NCBI RefSeq assembly: GCF_000955805.1
Contig: NZ_JYOA01000015.1
Coordinates: forward strand, 1-64,000
Origin: Pseudomonas sp. 21
Lineage (GTDB): Bacteria; Pseudomonadota; Gammaproteobacteria; Pseudomonadales; Pseudomonadaceae
Length of the DNA stretch: 64,000 nucleotides
Direction of reading: 5' to 3'
Position 1 is the stretch's first letter. Each line of letters starts with the position of its first letter. The notes beneath the pieces were generated by a model. It searched no databases. It was not told the origin of the DNA and saw nothing but the letters and a program-made list of their open reading frames with translations. A program made the translations under genes and the position numbers. Shown here in pieces: positions 7,805 through 17,446 of this stretch.

Positions 7805-8222
7805 TTATCTCAACCTTTTCAATTGGCATGGAACCGTATTTCTAAAATACAGGAGGCCGACGGGGAAAGAAATTCTGAGGCGTAAAGTGGGCTCGTTGCA
7901 CGTACGCTCCACCTGGCTTTCTGCCTGCTCCTTTGCTTGCAGCAAAGAGTTGCCGGAGGCCAAAAGTCTTTGAGCGCTCGGAAAATGGACCAAGTGAGGT
8001 ATTGGGCACAGGCTGAGGAGAGTAACGGGGGCAGCCTGGATCGGCATTGCCAAAATACTACTCGGGACCGCCAGTCTTTGCGTCTAGCGTCATCGGTAGG
8101 AGCACCCCAGTTGGCTTTCATCTGCACACAGTCCTTTGAGTCGTATCGCACCATCATTGTGCCAGCAGATAGTCCTACTTTCTGAAGGGATGTGGAAGAG
8201 GGATTTCATCGACTGCGAGATT
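7805..8222. other. Intergenic stretch upstream of the dual-GHKL operon
   Basis: About 420 bp with no convincing gene on either strand. The open frames here have unlikely composition (many Arg, Ser and Cys) and no family signal. The part nearest 7805 must hold the promoter of the leftward operon. An AAAAGG ribosome-site-like sequence lies about ten bases before its ATG. Decayed gene material is possible, as the next gene to the right is itself frameshifted. Confidence 0.4.
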
Positions 8223-8443
8223 TTAGGGCGGACAATCATTGATGGTGGCCTGCTCTTCACGCAGCAAGCGGATTCCATCCGCTGCCTCGACTGCGACTTT
8301 TTCCTGACGGCCTTGGACGCCAGCGATGGATACATTGAGTCCTTGCGTGCGCAGCTGGTGCATGAGTTCTTCACCGAGACGCTCGGGTCGATGAGGGTCT
8401 CGAAGCCTTCATATACGTTGCGGAACAGATGAACGTTGGCCAT
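8223..8443 (-). pseudogene. Small gene with a one-base frameshift
   Basis: Read leftward, ATG at 8443 opens MANVHLFRNVYEGFETLIDP. The frame then turns into low-quality sequence. Supplying one missing base in the CCC run near 8384 restores a second half (ERLGEELMHQLRTQGLNVSI, later EAADGIRLLREEQATIND) ending with TAA at 8223-8225. The repaired product is ~73 residues, with continuous amphipathic composition on both sides of the repair. I do not know the family; small proteins like this occur on integrative elements. The frameshift may be a real mutation or a sequencing error. Confidence 0.5.
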
Positions 8444-8793
8444 GGGAGTGCTCTCGGTGTGTGGTTTGCTCTGAGACTAACTAGCTGCCACGTAGGAAGA
8501 GCTTACCCGATGCGGTAGACGCTTCCGGGAAGGATAAGCGGTGTTTTATGTCACGCGGCATCGAAGTCTGCACGCCCCAGGGAGTTGCGATAGCGCTGCA
8601 TTCGGTAGATATCAAATGCATGGCTAATGCACTGTACAAGTATACAACTCACCCTTCTCAACATCCCGAGACAGCAATCGTCATTGGTCGCAAGGTGAGG
8701 CGGGCGGCCAGGGTATTCCGCTATAGCAGCCGCTCAATGATGAGGTGCTGTTACCCCTTCTGAATCAACGCCGTGCTGCCTTCCCTGCCAGCA
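8444..8793. other. Intergenic stretch without a supported gene
   Basis: About 350 bp containing only short open frames of random composition. I see no strong hairpin terminator, tRNA or repeat here. It separates the frameshifted small gene from the left-hand repressor gene. Confidence 0.4.
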
Positions 8794-9060
8794 CTATCCG
8801 GCGTTGGGTTTGGGCAAATTTTCATTGGCGTCGTTGTACTCGGGACCGGATTGTCCTGCATCGGGCACGATCTTGCCGGTGGCCATCCACAGAGGGTACT
8901 CAGGTGCGATCTCGACGCGAACCGTTATATCGTCCTCATTAACGCGCCTCAATCCACACCTAAGCGCGCACCAGAGTTCTCGATTGATGCCGCTTAGCTG
9001 CTCCAGCCCCTTGGCTTTGAGGCTCTTCCTCGCAAGGATGCTGAGTAGTCGCTCTCTCAT
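8794..9060 (-). CDS. Phage-type repressor-like DNA-binding protein (left paralogue)
   Basis: The 88-residue product is a paralogue of the protein at 11123-11389. Both have the same length, an N-terminal helical region resembling a lambda-repressor fold, and the C-terminal signature YPLWMATG(K)IVPDAGQSGPEYNDANENL, which corresponds to YALWLVTGEVAPESGQTSPSYDEAHRNL in the other copy. Proteins ending this way are common as immunity or control repressors of Pseudomonas temperate and filamentous phages. I chose the ATG at 9060, which gives equal lengths to the two paralogues; the frame is open further upstream. It is divergent from the HEPN-motif gene starting 57 bp away and may control it. Confidence 0.65.
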   Translation of the reverse strand: MRERLLSILARKSLKAKGLEQLSGINRELWCALRCGLRRVNEDDITVRVEIAPEYPLWMATGKIVPDAGQSGPEYNDANENLPKPNAG

Positions 9061-9117
9061 TCCACGCCGAGCCGAAATGTAGTATTTATTGGTAAAAGAA
9101 CAGGAGCGGAACAAGCA

Positions 9118-9912
9118 ATGGATCATGATTTTGATGTAGTAGAGCAAAAAATTGCCGAGGCCGAATTTTTCCTCAGCAAGATGGCAAAGGCCGGTAGCAG
9201 CAAATTTGAATTTGAATGTTACCTCAGCGCCTTTTTGGCTTCGTCGCGAACTTCAACACTTGCTCTGCAACAATTCAAGCATGTAGAGGGCTTCGAGGAT
9301 TGGTATTCGAAGCATCGGAAAGCTCTAAAAGACAGTTCTATAGCAAAATTCTTCCTGGATCTGCGCAATGCTCATCTGCATGGCGGTCAATACCCCGTTA
9401 GAGGGGGTGTCTTCCATCGAGGAACTGCCAGATATGAATTTCGAACAACCGAGTCCCGAGAGCCAGTTCCAAGTTCGGATATCGTTTCCGCTTGCCGGAA
9501 TTTTTTCATCCTCATTTTGGAAATCGTACACAACAGCTATGTGGATCTTGGCGTTAGAATTGATTCACAGCAGTATTATACTAAAGAGCACTTCTCAACA
9601 CTGGGACGATCAATTGATGATGCCGAGATCGAAATTTATGGCTGGGTTTGTGAGTCGCTGATTGAGGAGGATTTCGATGAGGATGCTCGCTGGAGTGAGC
9701 TTCGCGGAAAAGTGTATGAGTGCTCTATCAACCACCTTTTCTACAGCTACTTAGGAAAGATCACGCCCCAGCCGATCGAACCGGACCACTATGCCGACTT
9801 TGCTTATACACCTGAAGAGCGAGGATGGATTCATCCACCGGCTGGCTATTCTTCAGTAGAGGCATATTGGGAAGATTCAGGAATAACAAAGCCAGACTAT
9901 TACGGCCTATAA
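9118..9912 (+). CDS. Unknown protein with a HEPN-like RNxxxH motif
   Basis: The 264-residue protein is mostly helical in its first 120 residues and contains FLDLRNAHLHGG at 79-90. This gives Arg83-Asn-x-x-x-His88, the Rx4-6H motif with a polar residue after Arg that characterises HEPN ribonuclease-type domains. A helix with acidic residues (FECYLSAFLASSR) precedes it. The C-terminal half (ERGWIHPPAGYSSVEAYWEDSG) is unfamiliar. Codon use is AT-rich like the rest of the island. HEPN proteins are frequent toxins and effectors in defence islands, but a lone motif in a helical protein can arise by chance, so the functional reading is tentative. An AGGAG lies eleven bases before the ATG. No antitoxin-like partner is adjacent except the divergent repressor. 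Confidence 0.7.
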   Translation: MDHDFDVVEQKIAEAEFFLSKMAKAGSSKFEFECYLSAFLASSRTSTLALQQFKHVEGFEDWYSKHRKALKDSSIAKFFLDLRNAHLHGGQYPVRGGVFHRGTARYEFRTTESREPVPSSDIVSACRNFFILILEIVHNSYVDLGVRIDSQQYYTKEHFSTLGRSIDDAEIEIYGWVCESLIEEDFDEDARWSELRGKVYECSINHLFYSYLGKITPQPIEPDHYADFAYTPEERGWIHPPAGYSSVEAYWEDSGITKPDYYGL

Positions 9913-10080
9913 TTTTTATCGTATCCACCTGATCTACCGAAAGCATAAGCCAGGCCGCGCTCTCGAAAGTACTTCATTGAGCAAATGCATATTTCCATCT
10001 CGACATTCGGAATCGATTTTATTGTTAGGCAACCATTGGGGGGGCAACTCAATAACAGCCCCCACAAAAGACATACAACA

Positions 10081-10512
10081 TCACTTCGCCAAAAAAGGAC
10101 TTGACAGTGCTCCCTGCAATGCAATAAATGTGACTACCACTATTGCAATCTCAGCAACAAAACTCATAAGCACAACATTAAAAAGCACTAGCTTGTGATT
10201 CTTCCACACATCCACCCACATCTCCATTACTCCAGCAAATCCTTTCTTTTTACTCCTAGATGGCTGCATTCCCTTCGTGTACGCCTCAAGCGTGTCTTCA
10301 ATTAATGTTGAAAAATTTGCGCAAAGGGCGGCGATGAAAACAAATAAACAGGCTGCAAACGGAAGCGTTCGCACAACCCCATAGATACTGAGATCAAATT
10401 TATTAAAGTTCAATTTACTGCCTGCCACCAGGGCGACAGTCAACATGAGAATTTGCGGAGTCAGATTACGTAGAAAATCTAGAAGTGGCTTCCGCCCCAA
10501 ACCAAAAAACAT
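10081..10512 (-). CDS. Small integral membrane protein of unknown function
   Basis: The 143-residue product has three strongly hydrophobic segments: about 20-40 (PQILMLTVALVAG), 50-72 (TLPFAACLFVFIAALCANF) and 115-140 (LFNVVLMSFVAEIAIVVVTFIAL). A basic loop (SRSKKKG) lies between the second and third. The ATG at 10512 is preferred over a GTG two codons upstream, because an AAGGAG site overlaps that GTG and sits five bases from the ATG. No family is recognised. It lies alone between the HEPN-motif gene and a long empty stretch. Small membrane proteins on mobile islands can be pore-forming effectors or superinfection-exclusion factors; nothing here distinguishes these. Confidence 0.65.
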   Translation of the reverse strand: MFFGLGRKPLLDFLRNLTPQILMLTVALVAGSKLNFNKFDLSIYGVVRTLPFAACLFVFIAALCANFSTLIEDTLEAYTKGMQPSRSKKKGFAGVMEMWVDVWKNHKLVLFNVVLMSFVAEIAIVVVTFIALQGALSSPFLAK

Positions 10513-11122
10513 ATGCACTCCTTCAGTTTATATTATCGGCTACAGCTTCATATCGCCATTATACGGCCACTTTTAAAGTACCTAAAGAAATTACCTCCCT
10601 GGACCTCCCTAGGGCATGCCAGCATGAGATAAAAGATGTACTAAGCTTATAAACCAAACACAGAGACCTCAGACAAGCTTCGCACAAAGTTCGACTGGAT
10701 AGAGCACCTCACAGCTGAGCTCGGCGCTCTATCTACTGTCATGAAAAAGTGAGTCTCGCTTGATCTAGCGTATAAACTCCAGAGTTCGAAATTTTCCTTT
10801 GCGCACGAACAAACCCGGCCATCTATCAACAGGTTATTTATTGATTGCGCCTGCAAGTTAATGGCGTGAACTTATTTAGAGCAATATGGTGCTTTCTATT
10901 CGAGGCCGTGTTGGTAGGCAAATAAACTTTGAGCCAGACCTTATGCATGGTGCATCCAGCGCCAATAAGAAAATCCTGAAAGTAGAGATCTGCATCTATT
11001 CTCTGCGCATCCCCATCACCTTATGCATGTTGTTACAAGCCGTAATCCGTCATTTCGACGTCACTTCTTCCTGGCGGATTTCTCTCGGGCAAACCAACGC
11101 CTAGCGACTTTCTCGGTAATCT
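10513..11122. other. AT-rich stretch without a supported gene
   Basis: About 610 bp with only short frames of implausible composition on either strand. It is clearly more AT-rich than the core chromosome. I see no tRNA, terminator or tandem repeat. It probably represents decayed element DNA between the membrane-protein gene and the filamentous-phage-like module. Confidence 0.4.
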
Positions 11123-11389
11123 CTATCCCGCGTCTTGTCCGGCCAAGTTTCGGTGGGCCTCATCGTATGAGGGGCTAGTTTGGCCGCTTTCGGGCGCGAC
11201 CTCTCCAGTCACCAGCCATAGAGCGTACTGGGGGAAAAGGGCTATCACGGCCTCAATCTCGGCATCTGTAATCCGTGCCTTTCCATTGCGCACGTTTCCC
11301 CACCGGTAACGATCAATACCGGTTTCCTTCTCGAACCAGACGCTTGTCCGCTCCTTGTTGAACAAGGTTATAAGGCGATCTTTTATCAT
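11123..11389 (-). CDS. Phage-type repressor-like DNA-binding protein (right paralogue)
   Basis: The 88-residue protein has a helix-turn-helix-like first half (WFEKETGIDRYRWGNVRNG with a following ITDAEIEAV helix) and the tail YALWLVTGEVAPESGQTSPSYDEAHRNL seen in Pseudomonas phage repressors. The ATG at 11389 is chosen over an upstream in-frame TTG. It is divergent from an excisionase-like gene, and the ~110 bp between them carries four similar 11-bp palindromes, the expected layout for an immunity switch in which this protein represses both directions. It resembles the left paralogue at 8794-9060 in length and C-terminal motif. Exact target and partner are inferred. Confidence 0.78.
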   Translation of the reverse strand: MIKDRLITLFNKERTSVWFEKETGIDRYRWGNVRNGKARITDAEIEAVIALFPQYALWLVTGEVAPESGQTSPSYDEAHRNLAGQDAG

Positions 11390-11400
11390 GCCCAAATATT

Positions 11401-11471
11401 CTACTTAGTAGATTGTACTCAGCAGCAATCTAGATGTATGGTTACCTTACTTAGTAGATATTACTCAGTAA
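11401..11471. promoter_or_regulatory. Cluster of four operator-like palindromes
   Basis: Four copies of an 11-bp palindrome occur between the divergent repressor and excisionase-like genes: CTACTTAGTAG at 11401-11411, GTACTCAGCAG at 11415-11425, TTACTTAGTAG at 11447-11457 and TTACTCAGTAA at 11461-11471. The consensus is TACT-(T/C)-AG(T/C)A. They form two pairs, each with 14-bp start-to-start spacing, 46 bp apart. This is what a small dimeric phage repressor binding cooperatively at two promoters would need. Confidence 0.75.
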
Positions 11472-11498
11472 GTGTGATTTTTATTATAGGGCAAAACC

Positions 11499-11771
11499 AT
11501 GGAAGAGTCTGGAATAGTGGGGTTCACCGTCACAGGTGCGATGGAGAAAGTCACGGACTTCCGCACTGCTCCGTTCTGCTCCCAGGCGGTCTTCGCGCAG
11601 ATGCTCGGCCTGGAGGACATAACGGAAGACGTGGTGCGTGGCTGGGTTGAAACCAAGACCGTGCCGACCGCCAAGATCGGCCGCCGCCGCGTCATCAACC
11701 TCCACAAAATCCGCCGCGACCTCGACCGGGGTAAGTCGATCTTCTGCCAAGGGGATTACGACGATGAATGA
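11499..11771 (+). CDS. Excisionase / Cox-like winged-helix protein
   Basis: The 90-residue product ends with VRGWVETKTVPTAKIGRRRVINLHKIRRDL, the form of small winged-helix proteins (Xis/Cox/MerR-like) that bend DNA at attachment sites or act as anti-repressors. It is the first gene rightward of the operator cluster and divergent from the repressor, the usual position of such a protein in P2-like and filamentous phages. Its stop overlaps the start of the next gene (ATGAATGA), so the two are translationally coupled. Family assignment rests on the short motif and on context. Confidence 0.65.
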   Translation: MEESGIVGFTVTGAMEKVTDFRTAPFCSQAVFAQMLGLEDITEDVVRGWVETKTVPTAKIGRRRVINLHKIRRDLDRGKSIFCQGDYDDE

Positions 11772-12075
11772 CGCCCGGTCCTTCTCCCAGTTCAAGCTGC
11801 GTATGCCTCCAGCCCTGCGCTCCCAGGTCGAGCAAGCCGCCGAAGCTTCCCTGCGCTCCCTGAACGCCGAACTGGTCTTCCGCCTTCAACAGAGCTTCGA
11901 AGGGGAGGTGCCCGCCGATGCTTCCGAGCAAATACCTGCACCGGCCGCATCCATTGGACTGCGACTGCTCTGTCTGCTGGTCCCGTCGCGAGCTGGGGAA
12001 AATCAGTCTCTGCCAATCCACACCGTGCACCGAATGCCGCCCTACCGGCTACATACCGTCGAAATCCAATGCTGA
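11764..12075 (+). CDS. Arc-like ribbon-helix-helix protein, C-terminus doubtful
   Basis: The first ~50 residues (FSQFKLRMPPALRSQVEQAA followed by SLNAELVFRLQQSF) match the Arc/Mnt ribbon-helix-helix fold: a short beta strand with basic residues, then two helices ending in the SLNAELVxRL signature. Arc-type proteins of this size are common in filamentous and temperate Pseudomonas phages as DNA-binding regulators. After about residue 65 the reading becomes Leu/Arg/Pro-rich and overlaps the next ORF by 158 bp in another frame, so the natural C-terminus may have been replaced at a deletion junction. It overlaps the preceding gene by 8 bp. Confidence 0.6.
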   Translation: MNDARSFSQFKLRMPPALRSQVEQAAEASLRSLNAELVFRLQQSFEGEVPADASEQIPAPAASIGLRLLCLLVPSRAGENQSLPIHTVHRMPPYRLHTVEIQC

Positions 12076-12679
12076 CCTTTTGCTTGAAGCCGAGCGCAAG
12101 GGCTGGATGGGCGGCTCTGCTGCGAAGACCCCCGTCACCGTCAAACCCAAGGTCACCATCCCGGTCAGCGAGATCGGCTCGAAACTGAAGGCCGGCCTTA
12201 AGACCAACGCCGGCCAGCTGGCGATGAGCGCCGCCATTTCGGGAGCCATCGCGGGCGTCGGTTGGGTGATGTCGGACGACAACACCAAGATTCAAAAGAA
12301 GGACCCCGGCACCGCACCAGAGACCGTCAACACAACGGACGGGACTTACTACTGGAAATACGCGCCCGTCTCGAACTCCGCCGCGTCCACCCCACTGGCC
12401 TCATGCGTCATCGTGGGTACTTCGACACTTCATCCTTACCACGGTCACTTCGTCTCGAAGGTCAACGACACGCGGTACACCTGCGCCTACTACGACCAGT
12501 TCGACCGGCTGATGGGGCCGTTTAGCTATATCGACCGCTCTGGCACCCATTGTGCGACTGGCTACACCTGGGATGCGGTTACGGCCTCTTGCCTTTCACC
12601 GGAGCAGAAAAAGGACCTGAGTGAGTCTGATCCGCTTCCGCGTTACCCGCGAATTGCAGGATGTATTGGATCGCTGTAA
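11918..12679 (+). pseudogene. Mosaic ORF: Cys-rich N-terminus joined to a filamentous-phage adsorption-protein-like segment
   Basis: This 253-codon frame is heterogeneous. Residues 1-60 are Cys-rich (CDCSVCW and a CTEC pair). Residues ~67-230 resemble the minor adsorption protein (pIII / TspB-like) of inoviruses: PKVTIPVSEIGSKLKAGLK, then an Ala/Gly-rich AMSAAISGAIAGVGWVMSDD segment, then Cys-containing receptor-type repeats. The last ~20 codons run out of frame into the integrase fragment, so the natural end is missing. No replication, coat or morphogenesis (Zot-like) genes lie between the control genes and this ORF, although a complete inovirus would have them. It is therefore best seen as a deletion product. 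Similarity to pIII is recognised by pattern only. Confidence 0.5.
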
Positions 12680-12875
12680 CGATGGCGTCCCCTCCCCTTT
12701 TCTGATTCATCGGCGACCGGATCGGAAGATAGGCCTTGCTGACCGAAAGGAGCATTGGACGAAGATCGATGAGCGCTATCTGTCCAGGGCATTCAAGGAA
12801 GCGCGAGACGCTGCAGCCTGCTATTCAGGATGGAAAGACGAAGAGATGCCGGGGTTCCATGAGATCAGGGCCCTG

Positions 12876-13192
<317 letters not shown>

Positions 13193-13225
13193 CGTTGCTT
13201 TTGAGTTCCCTCAGAAGCGGATCGC

Positions 13226-13231
13226 ACTATA
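13226..13231 (-). promoter_or_regulatory. Possible -10 element of the tRNA-Pro promoter
   Basis: On the minus strand TATAGT lies 35 bases upstream of the tRNA-Pro 5' end. There is no good -35 match at 17 bp, so this is only a candidate. The tRNA may also be read through from the MerR-family gene. Confidence 0.3.
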
Positions 13232-13276
13232 CCCCAAGCATTTGCTTTGGAGAAGTGCTTTTTTCATTTTTTTCAG

Positions 13277-13633
13277 TTACTTGCGCAGCACATGCAGCAC
13301 ATCTTCCAATTCGGCGATCATCTGCCGGATCAGTTGTTTGTACTGGGTGGCGTCATCGCGGGCTTCGTCGCCGGTGAGACGCTGACGGGCGCCGCCGATG
13401 GTGAAGCCCTGGTCGTAGAGCAGCGCGCGGATCTGGCGAATCATGAGCACGTCCTGGCGCTGGTAGTAGCGCCGGTTGCCCCTTCGCTTGACCGGGTTGA
13501 GTTGCGGGAACTCCTGTTCCCAGTACCGCAGCACGTGCGGCTTGACCGCGCAAAGGTCGCTCACTTCACCGATAGTGAAGTAGCGCTTGCCCGGAATGGG
13601 GGGCAGCTCGTCGTTATGACTTGGTTCCAGCAT
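13277..13633 (-). CDS. MerR-family regulator next to ihfA
   Basis: The 118-residue product has a MerR winged-helix domain: [24 protein letters not shown], then [17 protein letters not shown] short helical tail ([19 protein letters not shown]) follows. There are no cysteines for metal binding, unlike CueR or MerR. The protein is strongly conserved beside ihfA across Pseudomonas and Proteobacteria. I chose the ATG at 13633, which gives the family start [19 protein letters not shown], over an upstream TTG. It overlaps the 3' end of ihfA by 20 bp, so it is the last gene of the operon. Its target is not evident from the sequence. Confidence 0.92.
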   Translation of the reverse strand: MLEPSHNDELPPIPGKRYFTIGEVSDLCAVKPHVLRYWEQEFPQLNPVKRRGNRRYYQRQDVLMIRQIRALLYDQGFTIGGARQRLTGDEARDDATQYKQLIRQMIAELEDVLHVLRK

Positions 13634-13916
13634 AAGCCTCAACCCTGGCCTTCAGTTTCTGCCCTGGACGAAAGGTGACGACGCGCCGGGCTGTGATCGG
13701 GATTTCCTCTCCCGTCTTGGGGTTGCGTCCGGGACGCTGGCGCTTGTCGCGCAGATCGAAGTTGCCGAAACCCGACAACTTCACCTGTTCGTTATGCTCC
13801 AGCGCCTGGCGGATCTCTTCAAAGAAGAGCTCCACCAGCTCCTTGGCTTCCCGCTTATTCAGGCCCAGCTCTTCGTACAGACGTTCAGCAATTTCAGCTT
13901 TCGTCAGAGCCCCCAT
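13614..13916 (-). CDS. ihfA: Integration host factor subunit alpha
   Basis: The 100-residue protein is a full-length IHF/HU family member: [28 protein letters not shown] helical base, [14 protein letters not shown] saddle strand, and the arm [14 protein letters not shown] with the DNA-intercalating proline. With IhfB it forms a heterodimer that bends DNA by about 160-180 degrees for recombination, replication and sigma-54 activation. It starts 3 bp after the pheT stop and is cotranscribed with it, the conserved pheST-ihfA arrangement. IHF is also a usual host factor for lambda-type integration, of interest given the island nearby. Confidence 0.98.
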   Translation of the reverse strand: MGALTKAEIAERLYEELGLNKREAKELVELFFEEIRQALEHNEQVKLSGFGNFDLRDKRQRPGRNPKTGEEIPITARRVVTFRPGQKLKARVEAYAGTKS

Positions 13917-13919
13917 ACG

Positions 13920-16298
13920 CTACTTCCTTAACGTGGCGTTGAACCTTTGTTCCAGCGAGGCGACGATATTCTGCGTAGTCGCGTTCACCTCGTCATCATT
14001 AAGAGTGCGTGATGGATGCTGCCAGGTCAAGCCAACGGCCAAGCTTTTTCTAAGCGGATCAATACCTTTACCGTGGTAGACGTCAAACAACCTGAGATCT
14101 GTCAGCCATTCGCCCGCCGTTTCGCGAATATTTGCCAGCACGAACTCGGCCGGAGTATCCAGATCGACGATCAGGGCCAGGTCACGGCGCACTTCGGGGA
14201 AGCGCGACAGTTCGCTGAATTTCGGCAGGCGGCCCTTGGCCACTTCGGCCAGTACCAGCTCGAAGACGTAGACCGGTCGATCCAAGTCTAGCGCCTTGGC
14301 CAGTTCCGGGTGCAGAGCGCCCAGGTAGCCTACCAGCACGCCATCACGCTCGATCTTGGCAGTCTGGCCCGGGTGAAGCGCCGGGTGTTCCGCCGGGGAG
14401 AAGGTGAAGGCCTCGATGGCGCCGGCGTTACCCAGCAGCGCTTCGACGTCGGCTTTGACGTCGAAGAAGTCGACATTCTCACGACCGTTGGCCCAGCCTT
14501 CCGGCTGACGGGCACCGCAAACGACACCGGCGAGCATGTTTTCCTGCACCAGGCCTTCCAGCTGACCGACGAAGCGCAGGCCGCTTTCGAACAGGCGTAC
14601 GCGGGTCTGCTGACGGTTGAGGTTGTGCTGCAGGGACTTCACCAGACCCGGCCAGAGCGAGGCGCGCATGGCGGCCATGTCGGCGGAGATCGGGTTGGCC
14701 AGCATCAGCGGCTCGACACCGGGGTGGAACAACTGGAACAGCTTGGGATCGATGAAGCTGTAGGTGATGGCTTCCTGGTAGTCGCGGGCGACCAGCAGGC
14801 GGCGCAGCGCCGGCAGTTCGGCCTGCGACTCGGACTTGGTGTTTGGCGCCAGGCGTGCCTGCGGGTAGCGCACCGGCAGACGGTTGTAGCCGTACAGGCG
14901 ACCCAGTTCTTCGATCAGGTCAACTTCAATGGAGACGTCGAAGCGATGGCTCGGTACGCCAACGGTCCAGGTATCGGCACCGGCTTTCTGGACGTCGAAC
15001 TCCAGGGCGGTGAGCAGACGCTCGATCTCGACGTTTTCCAGCGTCATGCCCAGCATCTGGGTAACGCGCTCGGCACGCAGACTGACCGGGGCGACCTTGG
15101 GCAGGTCGGCCTCACTGACGGCCTCCACGATCGGGCCAGCTTCGCCGCCGACGATCTGCAACAGCAGTTCGGTGGCACGCTCCATGGCGCGGCGAGCCAG
15201 CTGCGAGTCCACGCCACGCTCGAAGCGGTGCGAGGCATCGGTGTGCAGGCCGTAAGAGCGAGCCTTGCCAGCGACGGCGATGTTGTCGAAGAAGGCGCTT
15301 TCCAGGAACAGATCACGGGTCTTGGCGCTGACGCCGCTGTGCTCGCCACCCATCACGCCGGCAATGGCCAGAGCGCGCTCGTGGTCGGCAATCACCAGGG
15401 TATCGGCACGCAGAGTGACTTCCTGGCCGTCGAGCAGGACGAGCTTCTCGCCCTCCTCCGCCATGCGTACGCGTACGCCGCCTTTGATCTCGTCGAGATC
15501 GAAGGCATGCATTGGTTGGCCCAGCTCGATCATCACGTAGTTGGTGATGTCGACGGCGGCGTCAATGCTGCGGATGTCGGAACGGCGCAGGCGCTCGACC
15601 ATCCACAGAGGGGTCGGCTTGCTCAGGTCGACGTTGCGGACGACGCGACCGAGGTAGCGCGGGCAGGCCTTGGGAGCCAGCAGCTCAACACTGCGCACTT
15701 CATCGATCTGCGAAGCAACGGCGCTGACCACGACCGGCTTGACCTCGGCGCCATAAAGCGCGCCGACTTCGCGAGCCAGGCCGGTCAGGGACAGGCAGTC
15801 GCCCCGGTTCGGGGTCAGACCAATCTCGATGGAAGCGTCGTCCAGTTCGAGGTAATCGCGGACGTTGGCGCCCACCGGAGCATCCGCGGCGAGCTCCATC
15901 AGGCCGGCGTTCTCTTCGCTGATTTCCAGCTCTTTGGCCGAGCAGAGCATGCCGTTGGATTCAACGCCGCGCAGCTTGGCCTTCTTGATCTTGAAGTCAC
16001 CCGGCAGTTCGGCGCCGATCATGGCGAAGGGGATCTTCAGGCCTGGGCGCACATTGGGCGCGCCGCAGACGACCTGGAAGGTCTCCGAACCGTTGCTGAC
16101 CTGGCAGACGCGCAGCTTGTCGGCGTCCGGGTGCTGCTCGGTCGACAGCACTTCGCCCACGACTACGCCATTGAACTGGCCAGCAACCGGGATCACGGCA
16201 TCGACCTCAAGGCCGGCCATGGACAGACGAGCTACCAGCTCGTCACGGGATACCTGCGGGTTTACCCAGCTCCGCAGCCACTGTTCACTGAATTTCAT
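13920..16298 (-). CDS. pheT: Phenylalanine-tRNA ligase beta subunit
   Basis: The 792-residue protein has the bacterial PheT layout. It begins MKFSEQWLRSWVNP, followed by a tRNA-binding OB domain (VVVGEVLSTEQHPDADKLRVC, ~45-65) and the B3/B4 editing region. The B5 domain, the catalytic-core-like domain and a C-terminal ferredoxin-fold anticodon-binding domain (FPEVRRDLALIVD, ~710) come after. Length is normal. With PheS it forms the alpha2-beta2 enzyme that charges tRNA-Phe and edits mischarged tyrosine. It follows pheS by 34 bp and precedes ihfA by 3 bp. Confidence 0.98.
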   Translation of the reverse strand: MKFSEQWLRSWVNPQVSRDELVARLSMAGLEVDAVIPVAGQFNGVVVGEVLSTEQHPDADKLRVCQVSNGSETFQVVCGAPNVRPGLKIPFAMIGAELPGDFKIKKAKLRGVESNGMLCSAKELEISEENAGLMELAADAPVGANVRDYLELDDASIEIGLTPNRGDCLSLTGLAREVGALYGAEVKPVVVSAVASQIDEVRSVELLAPKACPRYLGRVVRNVDLSKPTPLWMVERLRRSDIRSIDAAVDITNYVMIELGQPMHAFDLDEIKGGVRVRMAEEGEKLVLLDGQEVTLRADTLVIADHERALAIAGVMGGEHSGVSAKTRDLFLESAFFDNIAVAGKARSYGLHTDASHRFERGVDSQLARRAMERATELLLQIVGGEAGPIVEAVSEADLPKVAPVSLRAERVTQMLGMTLENVEIERLLTALEFDVQKAGADTWTVGVPSHRFDVSIEVDLIEELGRLYGYNRLPVRYPQARLAPNTKSESQAELPALRRLLVARDYQEAITYSFIDPKLFQLFHPGVEPLMLANPISADMAAMRASLWPGLVKSLQHNLNRQQTRVRLFESGLRFVGQLEGLVQENMLAGVVCGARQPEGWANGRENVDFFDVKADVEALLGNAGAIEAFTFSPAEHPALHPGQTAKIERDGVLVGYLGALHPELAKALDLDRPVYVFELVLAEVAKGRLPKFSELSRFPEVRRDLALIVDLDTPAEFVLANIRETAGEWLTDLRLFDVYHGKGIDPLRKSLAVGLTWQHPSRTLNDDEVNATTQNIVASLEQRFNATLRK

Positions 16299-16332
16299 CC
16301 TGCTCTCCTAAATGCGTTGACGGTCGTGCGGG

Positions 16333-17400
<1,068 letters not shown>

Positions 17401-17446
17401 TCGGTGACGTTACGTCCGGACCAAGATCCGGTAACTGTCGCGGGGC

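Noticed and set aside
7819..8157. Minus-strand 112-codon frame upstream of the dual-GHKL gene
   Set aside because: Composition (many Arg, Ser, Cys, Trp) and lack of any motif suggest chance. I could not find a frameshift repair that gives a convincing protein.
11638..11763. Upstream extension of the Arc-like frame
   Set aside because: It overlaps the excisionase-like gene out of frame. The ATG at 11764 gives the canonical Arc-like start and couples to the upstream stop.
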